Assembly: GCA_964036045.1 (NCBI GenBank)
Contig: OZ038378.1
Location: forward strand, 147,303,611-147,367,610
DNA from: Eutreptiella sp. 'Long Island Sound 2002'
Lineage: Eukaryota; Euglenozoa; Euglenophyceae; Eutreptiales; Eutreptiaceae
Length of the DNA: 64,000 nucleotides
Direction of reading: 5' to 3'
Shown here: piece by piece, positions 35,301-47,176 of the stretch
How the letters are laid out: each line of letters starts with the position of its first letter
How positions within the stretch are numbered: position 1 is the stretch's first letter
The notes under the pieces: generated by a model
Databases searched by the model: none
What the model saw: only the letters and a program-made list of their open reading frames with translations
What the model was told of the DNA's origin: nothing
Position numbers and translations under genes: made by a program

Positions 35301-38300
35301 GGGTTCTCATTGAGTCCCTCCCCTGAGGGTTCTCACTGAGTCCCCGCCCTGAGGGTTCTCACTGAGTTCCCTCCCTGAGGGTTCTCACTGAGTCCCCTCC
35401 CTGAGGGTTCTCACTGAGTCCCCGCCCTGAGGGTTCTCACTGAGTTCCCTCCCTGAGGGTTCTCACTGAGTCCCCTCCCTGAGGGTTCTCACTGAGTCCC
35501 CTCTCTGAGGGTTCTCACTGAGTCCCCGCCCTGAGGGTTCTCACTGAGTCCCCTCCCGGAGGGTTCTCACTGAGTCCCCTCCCTGAGGGTTCTCAGTGAG
35601 TCCCCTCCCTGAGGGTTCTCACTTAGTCCCCTCCCTGAGGGTTCTCATTGAGTCCCCTCCCTGAGGGTTCTCACTGAGTCCCCGCCCTGAGGGTTCTCAC
35701 TGAGTCCCCTCCCTGAGGGTTCTCACTGAGTCCCCTCCCTCAGGGTTCTCACTTAGTCCCCGCCCTGAGGGTTCTCACTGAGTTCCCTCCCTGAGGCTTC
35801 TCAGTCAGTCCCCTCCCTGAGGGTTCTCACTGAGTCCCCGCCCTGAGGGTTCTCACTGAGTTTTCTCCCTAAGGGGTATCACTGAGTCCCCTCCCTGAGG
35901 GTTCTCATTGAGTCCCCTCCCTGAGGGTTCTCACTGAGTTCCCCCCCTGAGGGTTCTCACCGAGTCCCCTCCCTGAGGGTTCTCACTGAGTCCCCTCCCT
36001 GAGGGTTCTCACTTAGTCCCTGCCCTGAGGGTTCTCACTGAGTCCCCTCCCTGAGGGTTCTCACTGAGTCCCCTCCCTGAGGGTTCTCACTGAGTCCCCG
36101 CCCTGAGGGTTCTCACTGAGTCCCCTCCCTGAGGGTTCTCATTGAGTCCCCTCCCTGAGGGTTCTCACTGAGTCCCCTCCCTGAGGGTTCTCACTTAGTC
36201 CCCTCCCTGAGGGTTCTCACTGAATCCCCTCCCTGAGGGTTCTCACTGAGTCCCCTTCTTGAGGGTTCTCATTGAGTCCCCTCCCTGAGGCTTCTCACTG
36301 AGTCCCCTCCCTGAGGGTTCTCACTGAGTCCCCTCCCTGAGGGTTCTCACTCAGTCCCCGCCCTGAGGGTTCTCAGTGAGTCCCCTCCCTGAGGGTTCTC
36401 ATTGAGTCCCCTCCCTGAGGGTTCTCGCTGAGTCCCCGCCCTGAGGGTTCTCCTTGAGTCCCCGCCCTGAGGGTTCTCACTGAGTCCCCTCCCTGAGGGT
36501 TCTCAACGAGTCCCCTCCCTGAGGGTTCTCACTTAGTCCCCTCCCTGAGGGTTCTCACTGAGTTTTCTCCCTAAGGGTTCTCACTGAGTCCCCTCCCTGA
36601 GGGTTCTCATTGAGTCCCCTCCCTGAGGGTTCTCACTGAGTTCCCCCCCTGAGGGTTCTCACCGAGTCCCCTCCCTGAGGGTTCTCACTGAGTCCCCTCC
36701 CTGAGGGTTCTCACTTAGTCCCTGCCCTGAGGGTTCTCACTGAGTCCCCTCACTGAGGGTTCTCACTGAGTCCCCTCCCTGAGGGTTCTCACTGAGTCCC
36801 CGCCCTGAGGGTTCTCACTGAGTTCCCTCCCCGAGGGTTCTCACTGAGTCCCCTCCCCGAGGGTTCTCACTGAGTCCCCTCCCTGAGGGTTCTCACTGAG
36901 TCCCCTCCCTGAGGGTTCTCACTGAGTTCCCTCCCTGAGGGTTCTCACTGAGTCCCCTCCCTGAGGGTTCTCACTGAGTCCCCTCCCTGAGGGTTCTCAC
37001 TTAGTCGCCGCCCTGAGGGTTCTCACTGAGTTCCCTCCCTGAGGCTTCTCAGTTAGTCCCCTCCCTGCGGGTTCTCACTGAGTCCCCGCCCTGAGGGTTC
37101 TCACTGAGTTCCCTCCCTGAGGGTTCTCACTGAGTCCCCTCCCTGAGGGTTCTCATTGAGTCCCCTCCCTGAGGGTTCTCACTGAGTCCCCGCCCTGAGG
37201 GTTCTCACTGAGTCCCCTCCCTGAGGGTTCTCACTGAGTCCCCTCCCTGAGGGTTCTCACTTAGTCCCCGCCCTGAGGGTTCTCACTGAGTCCCCTCCCT
37301 GAGGGTTCTCACTGAATCCCTTCCCTGAGGGTTCTCACTGAGTCCCCTCCCTGAGGGTTCTCACCGAGTCCCCTCCCCGAGGGTTCTCACTGAGTCCCCT
37401 CCCTGAGGATTCTGACTGAGTCCCCTCCCTGAGGGTTCTCACTGAGTCCCCTCCCTGAGGGTTCTCACTGAGTCCCCGCCCTGAGGGTTCTCACTAAGTT
37501 CCCTCCCTGAGGGTTCTCACTGAGTCCCCTCCCTGAGGGTTCTCATTGAGTTGCCTCCCTGAGGGTTCTCACTGAGTCCCCTCCCTGAGGGTTCTCACTG
37601 AGTCCCCTCCCTGAGGGTTCTCACTGAGTCCCCTCCCTGAGGGTTCTCACTGAGTCCCCGCCCTGAGGGTTCTCACTGAGTTTCCTCCCTGAGGGTTCTC
37701 AGTGAGCCCCCTCCCTGAGGGTTCTCACTGAGTCCCCTCCCTGAGGGTTCTCACTTAGTCCCTGCCCTGAGGGTTCTCACTGAGTCCCCTCCCTGAGGGT
37801 TCTCACTGAGTCCCCTCCCTGAGGGTTCTCACTGAGTCCCCGCCCTGAGGGTTCTCACTGAGTTCCCTCCCTGAGGGTTCTCACTGAGTCCCCTCCCTGA
37901 GGGTTCTCACTGAGTCCCCGCCCTGAGGGTTCTCACTGAGTTCCCTCCCTGAGGGTTATCATTGAGTCCCCTCCCTGAGGGTTCTCACTGAGTCCCCTCC
38001 CTGAGGGTTCTCAGTGAGTCTCCTCCCTGAGGGTTCTCACTGAGTCCCCTCCCTGAGGGTTCTCACTGAGTCCCCTCCCTGAGGGTTCTCACTGAGTCCC
38101 CTCCCTGAGGGTTCTCACTGAGTCCCCTCCCTGAGGGTTCTCACTCAGTCCCCGCCCTGAGGGTTCTCACTGAGTCCCCGCCCTGAGGGTTATCATTGAG
38201 TCCCCTCCCTGAGGGTTATCATTGAGTCCCCTCCCTGAGGGATCTCAGTGAGTCGCCTTTCAGAGGGTTCTCCTTGAGTCCCCGTTCTGAGGGTTCTCAC

Positions 38301-39255
38301 TGAGTCCCCTCCCTCAGGGTTCTCACTGAGTCCCCTCCCTGAGGGTTCTCACTGAGTCTCCGCCCTGAGGGTTCTCACTTAGTCCCTGCCCTGAGGGTTC
38401 TCACTGAGTCCCCGCCCTGAGGGTTCTCACTTAGTCCCCGCCCTGAGGGTTCTCAGTGAGTCCCCGCCCTGAGGGTTCTCACTGAGTCCCCTCCCTGAGG
38501 GTTCTCACTGAGTCCCCTCCCTGAGGGTTCTCACTGAGTCCCCTCCCTGAGGGTTCTCACTGAGTCCCCGCCCTGAGGGTTCTCACTGAGTCCCCTCCCT
38601 GAGGGTTCTCACTGAGTCCCCTCCCTGAGGGTTCTCACTGAGTCCCCTCCCTGAGGATTCTCACTGAGTCCCCTCCCTAAGGGTTCTCAGTGAGTCCCCT
38701 CCCAGAGGGTTCTCCTTGAGTCCCCGCCCTGAGGGTTCTCACTGAGTCCCCTCCCTGAGGGTTCTCACTGAGTCCCCTCCCTGAGGGTTCTCACTGAGTC
38801 CCTGCCCTGAGGGTTCTCACTGAGTCCCCTCCCTGAGGGTTCTCCTTGAGTCCCGTCCCTGAGGGTTCTCACTGAGTCCTCTCCCTGAGGGTTCTCACTG
38901 AGTCCCCTCCCTGAGGGTTCTCACTGAGTCCCCTCCCTGAGGGTTCTCACTGAGTCCCCACCCTGAGGGTTTTCACTGAGTTCCCTCCCTGAGGGTTCTC
39001 ACTGAGTCCCCGCCCTGAGGGTTCTCACTGAGTCCCCGTTCTGAGGGTTCTCACTGAGTCCCTGCCCTGAGGGTTATCATTGAGTCCCCTCCCTGAGGGT
39101 TCTCAGTGAGTCCCCTCCCAGAGGGTTCTCACTGAGTCCCCGCCCTGAGGGTTCTCACCGAGTCCTCTCCCTGAGGGTTCTCACTGAGTCCCCGTCCTGA
39201 GGGTTCTCACTGAGTCCCCGCCCTGAGGGTTCTCACTGAGTCCCCTCCCTGAGGG
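32301..39255 (+). repeat. Mixed domain with about 1.0- and 1.4-kb higher-order duplications
   Basis: The rare register variant GAGTCCCTCCCC occurs at 33,912 and 35,316 (1,404 bp, 54 units). GAGTTTTCTCCCTAAGGG occurs at 34,821, 35,861 and 36,563 (1,040 then 702 bp), each followed by CATTGAG, GAGTTCCCCCCC and CACCGAG. CAGTGAG followed by CACTTAG and CATTGAG occurs at 34,581 and 35,595 (1,014 bp, 39 units), so one copy has lost a unit. From about 38.2 kb the paired marker CAGAGGG plus TCTCCTTGAG, typical of the right half of the window, first appears. No odd-length unit was found in this stretch. Confidence 0.8.
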
Positions 39256-39372
39256 TTCTCACTGAGTCCCCTCCCTGAGGGTTCTCACTGAGTCCCCGCC
39301 CTGAGGGTTCTCACTGAGAACCCTCAGGGCGGGGACTCAGTGAGAACCCTCAGGGAGGGGACTCAGTGAGAA
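39256..39372. repeat. Palindrome: perfect 58-nt arms around a 1-nt centre
   Basis: The + orientation array runs to C39314 and the inverted block begins at T39315. Base-by-base comparison shows 39,256-39,313 to be the exact reverse complement of 39,315-39,372; the first mismatch is at the pair 39,255/39,373. Past that the arms remain near-complementary, because both are the same satellite in opposite orientation. Such a structure can extrude as a hairpin or cruciform and is a recognised obstacle to replication (established for long perfect palindromes). Confidence 0.95.
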
Positions 39373-39619
39373 ACCTCGGGGAGGGGACTCAGTGAGAACC
39401 CTCAGGGAGGGAACTCACTGAGAACCCTCAGGGCGGGGACTCAGTGAGAACCCTCAGGGCGGGGACTCAGTGAGAACCCTCAGGGCGGGGACTCAGTGAG
39501 AACCCTCAGGGAGGGGACTCAGTGAGAACCCTCAGGGCGGGGACTCAAGGAGAACCCTCTGGAAGGGGACTCACTGAGAACTCTCAGGGAGGGGACTCAG
39601 TGAGAACCCTCAGGGAGGG
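39315..39619 (-). repeat. 305-bp inverted block, reverse-complement copy of 39,733-40,037
   Basis: This is the only segment where units read in the opposite direction (CAGTGAGAACCCTCAGGG). Its marker order, read on the minus strand, is CCCTTCCAGAGGG, TCTCCTTGAG, five CpG or plain units, CAGTGAGTTCCC, then CCCCGAGGTTTC. The same order appears on the + strand at 39,733-40,037. Pairing the bases by the constant sum 79,352 gives 302 of 305 matches; mismatches are at 39,582, 39,590 and 39,593. Matching stops exactly at both ends. Removing 39,315-39,619 together with one copy of CAC (39,312-39,314 or 39,620-39,622) restores an ordinary unit, and 305+3 bp accounts exactly for the 22-bp phase step across the site. 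Confidence 0.95.
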
Positions 39620-39732
39620 CACTGAGTCCCCTCCCTCAGGGTTCTCACTGAGTCCCCTCCCTGAGGGTTCTCACTGAGTCCCCTCCCTGAGGGTTCCCAC
39701 TGGGTCCCCTCGCTGAGGGTTCTCACTGAGTC
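39620..39732 (+). repeat. 113-bp spacer between inverted block and its source
   Basis: Ordinary + orientation satellite, starting with CACTGAG at the junction and including GGGTTCCCACTGGG and CCTCGCTGAG units. It forms the loop between the two 305-bp inverted arms. Confidence 0.9.
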
Positions 39733-40037
39733 CCCTCCCTGAGGGTTCTCACTGAGTCTCCGCCCTGAGGGTTCTCAGTGAGTCCCCTTCCAGAGGGTTC
39801 TCCTTGAGTCCCCGCCCTGAGGGTTCTCACTGAGTCCCCTCCCTGAGGGTTCTCACTGAGTCCCCGCCCTGAGGGTTCTCACTGAGTCCCCGCCCTGAGG
39901 GTTCTCACTGAGTCCCCGCCCTGAGGGTTCTCAGTGAGTTCCCTCCCTGAGGGTTCTCACTGAGTCCCCTCCCCGAGGTTTCTCACTGAGTCCCCTCCCT
40001 GAGGGTTCTCACTGAGTCCCCGCCCTGAGGGTTCTCA
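39733..40037 (+). repeat. Source segment of the inverted block
   Basis: This + orientation segment carries the same ordered markers as the inverted block (CCCTTCCAGAGGG with TCTCCTTGAG near 39,791; CAGTGAGTTCCC near 39,935; CCCCGAGGTTTC near 39,975). It is in phase with the array on its right, so it is taken as the original and the inverted block as the copy. It differs at 39,759, 39,762 and 39,770, all inside one unit reading GAGTCTCCGCCCTGAGGG. Confidence 0.85.
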
Positions 40038-43000
40038 CTGAGTCCCCTCCCTCAGGGTTCTCACTGAGTCCCCTCCCTCAGGGTTCTCACTGAGTGCCCT
40101 CCCTGAGGGTTCTCACTGAGTCCCCTCCCTGAGGGACCTCACTGAGTCCCCTCCCTGAGGGTTCTCACTGAGTCCCCTCCTTGAGGGTTCTCAGTGAGTC
40201 CCCGCCCTGAGGGATCTCACTGAGTCACCTCCCTGAGGGTTCTCACTGAGTCCCCTCCCCGAGGGTTCTCACTGAGTCCCCTCCCTGAGGGTTCTCACTG
40301 AGTCCCCTCCCTGAGGGTTCTCACTGAGTGCCCTCCCTGAGGGTTCTCACTTAGTCCCCGCCCTGAGGGTTCTCACTGAGTCCCCTCCCTGAGGGTTCTC
40401 ACTGAGTCCCCGCCCTGAGGGTTCTCCATGAGTCCCCGCCCTGAGGGTTCTCAGTGAGTCCCCTCCCTGAGGGTTCTCACTGAGTCCCCTCCCTGAGGGT
40501 TCTCAGTGAGTCCCCGCCCTGAGGGTTCTCACTGAGTCCCCTCCCTGAGGGTTCTCACTGAGTCCCCGCCCTGAGGGTTCTCACTGAGTCCCCGCCCTGA
40601 GGGTTCTCACTGAGTCCCCTCCCTGAGGGTTCTCACTGAGTCCCCTCTCTGAGGGTTCTCCGTGAGTCCCCGCCCTGAGGGTTCTCACTGACTCCCCTCC
40701 CTGAGGGTTCTCACTGAGTCCCCTCCCTGAGGGTTCTCAGTGAGTCCCCTCCCTGAGGGTTCTCACTTAGTCCCCGCCCTGAGGGTTCTCACTGAGTCCC
40801 CTCCCTGAGGGTTCTCACTGAGTCCCCTCCCTGAGGGTTCTCACGGAGTCCCCGCCCTGAGGGTTCTCAGTGAGTCCCCTCCCTGAGGGTTCTCACTTAG
40901 TCCCCTCCCTGAGGGTTCTCACTGAGTCCCCGCCCTGAGGGTTCTCACTTAGTCCCCGCCCTGAGGGTTCTCACTGAGTCCCCGCCCTGAGGGTTCTCAC
41001 TGAGTCCCCTCCCTGAGGGTTCTCACTGAGTCCCCTCCCTGAGGGTTCTCACTGAGTGCCCGCCCTGAGGGTTCTCAGTGAGTCCCCTCCCTGAGGGTTC
41101 TCACTGAGTCCCCTCCCTGAGGGTTCTCACTGACTCCCCTCCCTGAGGGTTCTCCTTGAGTCCCCGCCCTGAGGGTTCTCCTTGAGTCCCCTCCCTGAGG
41201 GTTCTCACTTAGTCCCCTCCCTGAGGGTTCTCACTGAGTCCCCTCCCTGAGGGTTCTCACCGAGTCCCCGCCCTGAGGGTTCTCACTGAGTTTCCTCCCT
41301 GAGGGTTCTCACTGAGTCCCCTCCCTGAGGGTTCTCACTGAGTCCCCGCCCTGAGGGTTCTCACTGAGTCCCCTCCCTGAGGGTTCTCATTGAGTCCCCT
41401 CCCTGAGGGTTCTCACTGAGTCCCCGCCCTGAGGGTTCTCACTGAGTCCCCTCCCTGAGGGTTCTCACTGAGTCCCCTCCCTGAGGGTTCTCACTTAGTC
41501 CCTACCCTGAGGGTTTTCACTGAGTCCCCTCCCTGAGGGTTCTCACTGAGTCCCCTCCCTGAGGGTTCTCACTGAGTCCCCGCCCTGAGGGTTCTCACCG
41601 AGTTCCCTCCCTGAGGGTTCTCACTGAGTCCCCTCCCTGAGGGTTCTCACTGAGTCCCCGCCCTGAGGGTTCTCACTGAGTTCCCTCCCTGAGGGTTCTC
41701 ACTTAGTCCCTACCCTGAGGGTTTTCACTGAGTCCCCTCCCTGAGGGTTCTCACTGAGTCCCCTCCCTGAGGGTTCTCACTGAGTCCCCGCCCTGAGGGT
41801 TCTCACTGAGTTCCCTCCCTGAGGGTTCTCACTGAGTCCCCTCCCTGAGGGTTCTCACTGAGTCCCCGCCCTGAGGGTTCTCACTGAGTTCCCTCCCTGA
41901 GGGTTCTCACTGAGTCCCCTCCCTGAGGGTTCTCACTCAGTCCCCGCCCTGAGGGTTCTCACTGAGTCCCCGCCCTGACGGTTATCATTGAGTCCCCTCC
42001 CTAAGGATTCTCACTGAGTCCCCGCCCCGAGGGTTCTCACTGAGTTCCCTCCCTGAGCGTTCTCACTGAGTCCCCTCCCTGAGCGTTCTCACTGAGTCCC
42101 CTCCCTGAAGGTTCTCACTGAGTCCCCTCCCTGAGGGTTCTCACTTAGTCCCCGCCCTGAGGGTTCTTACTGAGTTCCCGCCCTAGGGTTTCTCACTGAG
42201 TCCCCGTTCTGAGGGTTCTCACTGAGTCCCCTCCCTGAGGGTTCTCACTGAGTCCCCTCCCTGAGGGTTCTCACTGAGTCCCCTCCCTGAGGGTTCTCAC
42301 TGAGTTCCCTCCCTAAGGGTTCTCAGTGAGTCCCCTCCCAGAGGGTTCTCCTTGAGTCCCTGCCCTGAGGGTTCTCACTGAGTCCCCTCCCTGAGGGTTC
42401 TCACTGAGTCCCCGCCCTGAGGGTTCTCACTGAGTTCCCTCCCTGAGGGTTCTTACTGAGTCCCCTCCCTGAGGGTTCTCACTCAGTCCCCGCCCTGAGG
42501 GTTCTCACTGAGTCCCCGCCCTGAGGGTTATCATTGAGTCCCCTCCCTGAGGATTCTCACTGAGTCCCCGCCCTGAGGGTTCTCACTGAGTTCCCTCCCT
42601 GAGCGTTCTCACTGAGTCCCCTTCCTGAGCGTTCTCACTGAGTCCCCTCCCTGAAGGTTCTCACTGAGTCCCCTCCCTGAGGGTTCTCACCGAGTCCCCG
42701 CCCTGAGGGTTCTCACTTAGTCCCCGCCCTGAGGGTTCTTACTGAGTTCCCGCCCTAGGGTTTCTCAATGAGTCCCCGCCCTGAGGGTTCTCATTGAGTC
42801 CCCTCCCTGAGGGTTCTCACACAGTCCGCTCCCTGAGGGTTCTCACTGAGTCCCCTCCCTGAGGGTTCTCACTGAGTCCCCGCCCTGAGGGTTCTCACTG
42901 AGTTCCCTCCCTAAGGGTTCTCAGTGAGTCCCCTCCCAGAGGGTTCTCCTTGAGTTCCCGCCCTGAGGGTTCTCACTGAGTCCCCTCCCTGAGGGTTCTC

Positions 43001-43252
43001 ACTGAGTCCCCTCCCTGAGGGTTCTCACTGAGTCCCCTCCCTGAGGGTTCTCACTGAGTTCTCTCCCTGAGGGTTCTCACTGAGTCCCCTCCCTGAGGGT
43101 TCTCACTGAGTCCCCTCCCTGAGGGTTCTCACTGAGTCCCCGCCCTGAGGGTTCTCACTGAGTTCTCTCCCTGAGCGTTCTCACTGAGTCCCCTCCCTGA
43201 GGGCTCTCACTGAGTCCCCGCCCTGAGGGTTCTCACTGAGTCCCCGCCCTGA

Positions 43253-44190
43253 GGGTTATCATTGAGTCCCCTCCCTGAGGGTTTTCAGTGAGTCCCCTCC
43301 CAGAGGGTTCTCCTTGAGTCCCCGCCCTGAGGGTTCTCACTGAGTCCCCTCCCTGAGGGTTCTCACTGAGTCCCCTCCCTGAGTGTTCTCACTGAGTCCC
43401 CGCCCTGAGGGTTCTCACTGAGTCCCCTCCCTCAGGGTTCTCACTGAGTCCCCTCCCTGAGGGTTCTCACTGAGTCCCCTCCCTGAGGGTACTCACTGAG
43501 TCCCCTCCCTGAGGGTTCTCACTGAGTCCCCGCCCTGAGGGTTCTCACTGAGTCCCCGCCCTGAGGGTTATCATTGAGTCCCCTCCCTGAGGGTTCTCAG
43601 TGAGTCCCCTCCCAGAGGGTTCTCCTTGAGTCCCCGCCCTGAGGGTTCTCACTGAGTCCCCTCCCTGAGGGTTCTCACTGAGTCCCCTCCCTGAGTGTTC
43701 TCACTGAGTCCCCGCCCTGAGGGTTCTCACTGAGTCCCCTCCCTCAGGGTTCTCACTGAGTCCCCTCCCTGAGGGTTCTCACTGAGTCCCCTCCCTGAGG
43801 GTTCTCACTGAGTCCCCTCCCTGAGGGTTCTCACTGAGTCCCCGCCCTGAGGGTTCTCACTGAGTCCCCGCCCTGAGGGTGATCATTGAGTCCCCTCCCT
43901 GATGGTTCTCAGTGAGTCCCCTCCCAGAGGGTTCTCCTTGAGTCCCCGCCCTGAGGGTTCTCACTGAGTCCCCTCCCTGAGGGTTCTCACTGAGTCCCCG
44001 CCCTGAGGGTTCTCACTGAGTCCCCGCCCTGAGGGTTATCATTGAGTCCCCTCCCTGAGGGTTCTCAGTGAGTCCCCTCCCAGAGGGTTCCCCTTGAGTC
44101 CCCGCCCTGAGGGTTCTCACTGAGTCCCCTCCCTGAGGGTTCTCACTGAGTCCCCTCCTTGAGGGTTCTCACTGATTCCCCTCCCTGAGG
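43253..44190 (+). repeat. 312-bp (12-unit) repeat, three copies
   Basis: Each copy runs TATCATTGAG or GATCATTGAG, CAGTGAG, CCCAGAGGG, TCTCCTTGAG, then CpG and plain units including GAGTGTTCTC and CTCAGGG. Starts are spaced 312 bp. A shortened copy follows 156 bp after the third, in which the TCTCCTTGAG unit has become TCCCCTTGAG. Confidence 0.8.
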
Positions 44191-45280
44191 GTTCTCACTG
44201 AGTCCCCGCCCTGAGAGATGTCACTGAGTCCCCTCCCTGAGGGATCTCACTGAGTCCCCTCCGTGAGGGTTCTCACTGAGTCCCCTCCCTGAGGGTTCTC
44301 ACTGAGTCCCTGCCCTGAGGGTTCTCACTGAGTCCCCTCCTTGAGGGTTCTCACCGAGTCCCCGCCCTGAGGGTTCTCACTGAGTCCCCTCCCCGAGGGT
44401 TCTCACTGAGTCCCCTCCCTGAGGGTTCTCACTGAGTCCCCTCCCTGAGGGTTCTCACTGAGTCCCCTCCCTGAGGGTTCTCACTGAGTCCCCTCCCTGA
44501 GGGTTCTCACTGAGTCCCCGCCCTGAGGGTTCTCACTGAGTCCCCTCCTTGAGGGTTCTCACCGAGTCCCCGCCCTGAGGGATCTCGCTGAGTCCCCTTC
44601 CTGAGGGTTCTCACTGAGTTCCCTCCGTGAGGGTTCTCACTGAGTCCCCTCCCTGAGGGTTCTCACTGAGTCCCCGCCCTGAGGGTTCTCACTGAGTCCC
44701 CTCCCCGAGGGTTCTCACTGAGTCCCCTCCCTGAGGGTTCTCACTGAGTCCCCGCCCTGAGGGTTCTCACTGAGTCCCCTCCCTGAGGGTTCTCACTTAG
44801 TCCCCGCCCTGAGGGTTCTCACTGAGTCCCCGCCCTGAGGGTTCTCACTGAGTCCCCGCCCTGAGGATTCTCACTGAGTCCCCTCCCTGAGGGTTCTCAC
44901 GGAGTCCCCGCCCTGAGGGTTCTCACTGAGTCCCCTCCCTGAGGGTTCTCACTTAGTCCCCGCCCTGAGCGTTCTCACTGAGTCCCCTCCCTGAGGGTTC
45001 TCACTGAGTCCCCTCCCTGAGGGTTCTCACGGAGTCCCCGCCCTGAGGGTTCTCAGTGAGTCCCCTCCTTGAGGGTTCTCACTTAGTCCCCTTCCTGAGG
45101 GTTCTCACTGAGTCCCCGCCCTGAGGGTTCTCACTTAGTCCCCTCCCTGAGGGTTCTCAGTGAGTCCCCTCCCTGAGGGTTCTCACTGAGTCCCCTCCCT
45201 GAGGGTTCTCACTGAGTCCCCTCCCTGAGGGTTCTCCTTGAGTCCCCTCCCTGAGGGTTCTCACTGAGTCCCCTCCCTGA

Positions 45281-45305
45281 GGGTTCTCAGTGAGTCCCGC
45301 ACTGA
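45281..45305 (+). repeat. 25-bp unit (GAGTCCCGCACTGAG), copy 1
   Basis: One C is missing from CCCCGC and the next C is changed to A. The same two-change unit recurs at 47,152 and 49,517, so it was carried by duplication rather than arising three times. Confidence 0.9.
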
Positions 45306-47151
45306 GGGTTCTCAGTGAGTCCCCTCCCTGAGGGTTCTCACTGAGTCCCCTCCCTGAGAGTTCTCACTGAGTCCCCTCTCTGAGGGTACTCACTGAGTTC
45401 CCTCCCTGAGGGTTCTCAGTGAGTCCCCTCCCTGAGGGTGATCATTGAGTCCCCTCCCTGATGGTTCTCAGTGAGTCCCCTCCCAGAGGGTTCTCCTTGA
45501 GTCCCCGCCCTGAGGGTTCTCACTGAGTCCCCTCCCTGAGGGTTCTCACTGAGTCCCCGCCCTGAGGGTGATCATTGAGTCCCCTCCCTGATGGTTCTCA
45601 GTGAGTCCCCTCCCAGAGGGTTCTCCTTGAGTCCCCGCCCTGAGGGTTCTCACTGAGTCCCCTCCCTGAGGGTTCTCACTGAGTCCCCTCCTTGAGGGTT
45701 CTCACTGATTCCCCTCCCTGAGGGTTCTCACTGAGTCCCCGCCCTGAGAGATGTCACTGAGTCCCCTCCCTGAGGGATCTCACTGAGTCCCCTCCGTGAG
45801 GGTTCTCACTGAGTCCCCTCCCTGAGGGTTCTCACTGAGTCCCTGCCCTGAGGGTTCTCACTGAGTCCCCTCCTTGAGGGTTCTCACCGAGTCCCCGCCC
45901 TGAGGGTTCTCACTGAGTCCCCTCCCCGAGGGTTCTCACTGAGTCCCCTCCCTGAGGGTTCTCACTGAGTCCCCTCCCTGAGGGTTCTCACTGAGTCCCC
46001 TCCCTGAGGGTTCTCACTGAGTCCCCGCCCTGAGGGTTCTCACTGAGTCCCCTCCTTGAGGGTTCTCACCGAGTCCCCGCCCTGAGGGATCTCGCTGAGT
46101 CCCCTTCCTGAGGGTTCTCACTGAGTTCCCTCCGTGAGGGTTCTCACTGAGTCCCCTCCCTGAGGTTTCTCACTGAGTCCCCTCCCTGAGGGTTCTCACT
46201 GAGTCCCCTCCCTGAGGGTTCTGACTGAGTCCCCTCCCTGAGAGTTCTCACTGAGTCCCCTCCCTGAGGGTACTCACTGAGTTCCCTTCCTGAGGGTTCT
46301 CGGTGAGTCCCCTCCCTGAGGGTTCTCAGTGAGTCCCCTCCCTGAGGGTTCTCACTGAGTCCCCTCCCTGAGGGTTCTCACTGAGTCCCCGCCCTGAGGG
46401 TTCTCACTGAGTCCCCTCCTTGAGGGTTCTCACCGAGTCCCCGCCCTGAGGGATCTCGCTGAGTCCCCTTCCTGAGGGTTCTCACTGAGTTCCCTCCGTG
46501 AGGGTTCTCACTGAGTCCCCTCCCTGAGGGTTCTCACTGAGTCCCCGCCCTGAGGGTTCTCACTGAGTCCCCTCCCCGAGGGTTCTCACTGAGTCCCCTC
46601 CCTGAGGGTTCTCACTGAGTCCCCGCCCTGAGGGTTCTCACTGAGTCCCCTCCCTGAGGGTTCTCACTTAGTCCCCGCCCTGAGGGTTCTCACTGAGTCC
46701 CCGCCCTGAGGGTTCTCACTGAGTCCCCGCCCTGAGGATTCTCACTGAGTCCCCTCCCTGAGGGTTCTCACGGAGTCCCCGCCCTGAGGGTTCTCACTGA
46801 GTCCCCTCCCTGAGGGTTCTCACTTAGTCCCCGCCCTGAGCGTTCTCACTGAGTCCCCTCCCTGAGGGTTCTCACTGAGTCCCCTCCCTGAGGGTTCTCA
46901 CGGAGTCCCCGCCCTGAGGGTTCTCAGTGAGTCCCCTCCTTGAGGGTTCTCACTTAGTCCCCTTCCTGAGGGTTCTCACTGAGTCCCCGCCCTGAGGGTT
47001 CTCACTTAGTCCCCTCCCTGAGGGTTCTCAGTGAGTCCCCTCCCTGAGGGTTCTCACTGAGTCCCCTCCCTGAGGGTTCTCACTGAGTCCCCTCCCTGAG
47101 GGTTCTCCTTGAGTCCCCTTTCTGAGGGTTCTCACTGAGTCCCCTCCCTGA

Positions 47152-47176
47152 GGGTTCTCAGTGAGTCCCGCACTGA
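47152..47176 (+). repeat. 25-bp unit (GAGTCCCGCACTGAG), copy 2
   Basis: Same unit as at 45,281, 1,871 bp later (72 units less one base), with the same neighbours: TCTCCTTGAG before it, and GAGAGTTC and GGGTACTC after. Confidence 0.9.

Noticed and set aside
39315-39619. Inverted block as a transposon with a 3-bp target duplication
   Set aside because: The block contains only satellite units and matches the adjacent source segment; there are no terminal inverted repeats or coding content. A template-switch copy explains it better.
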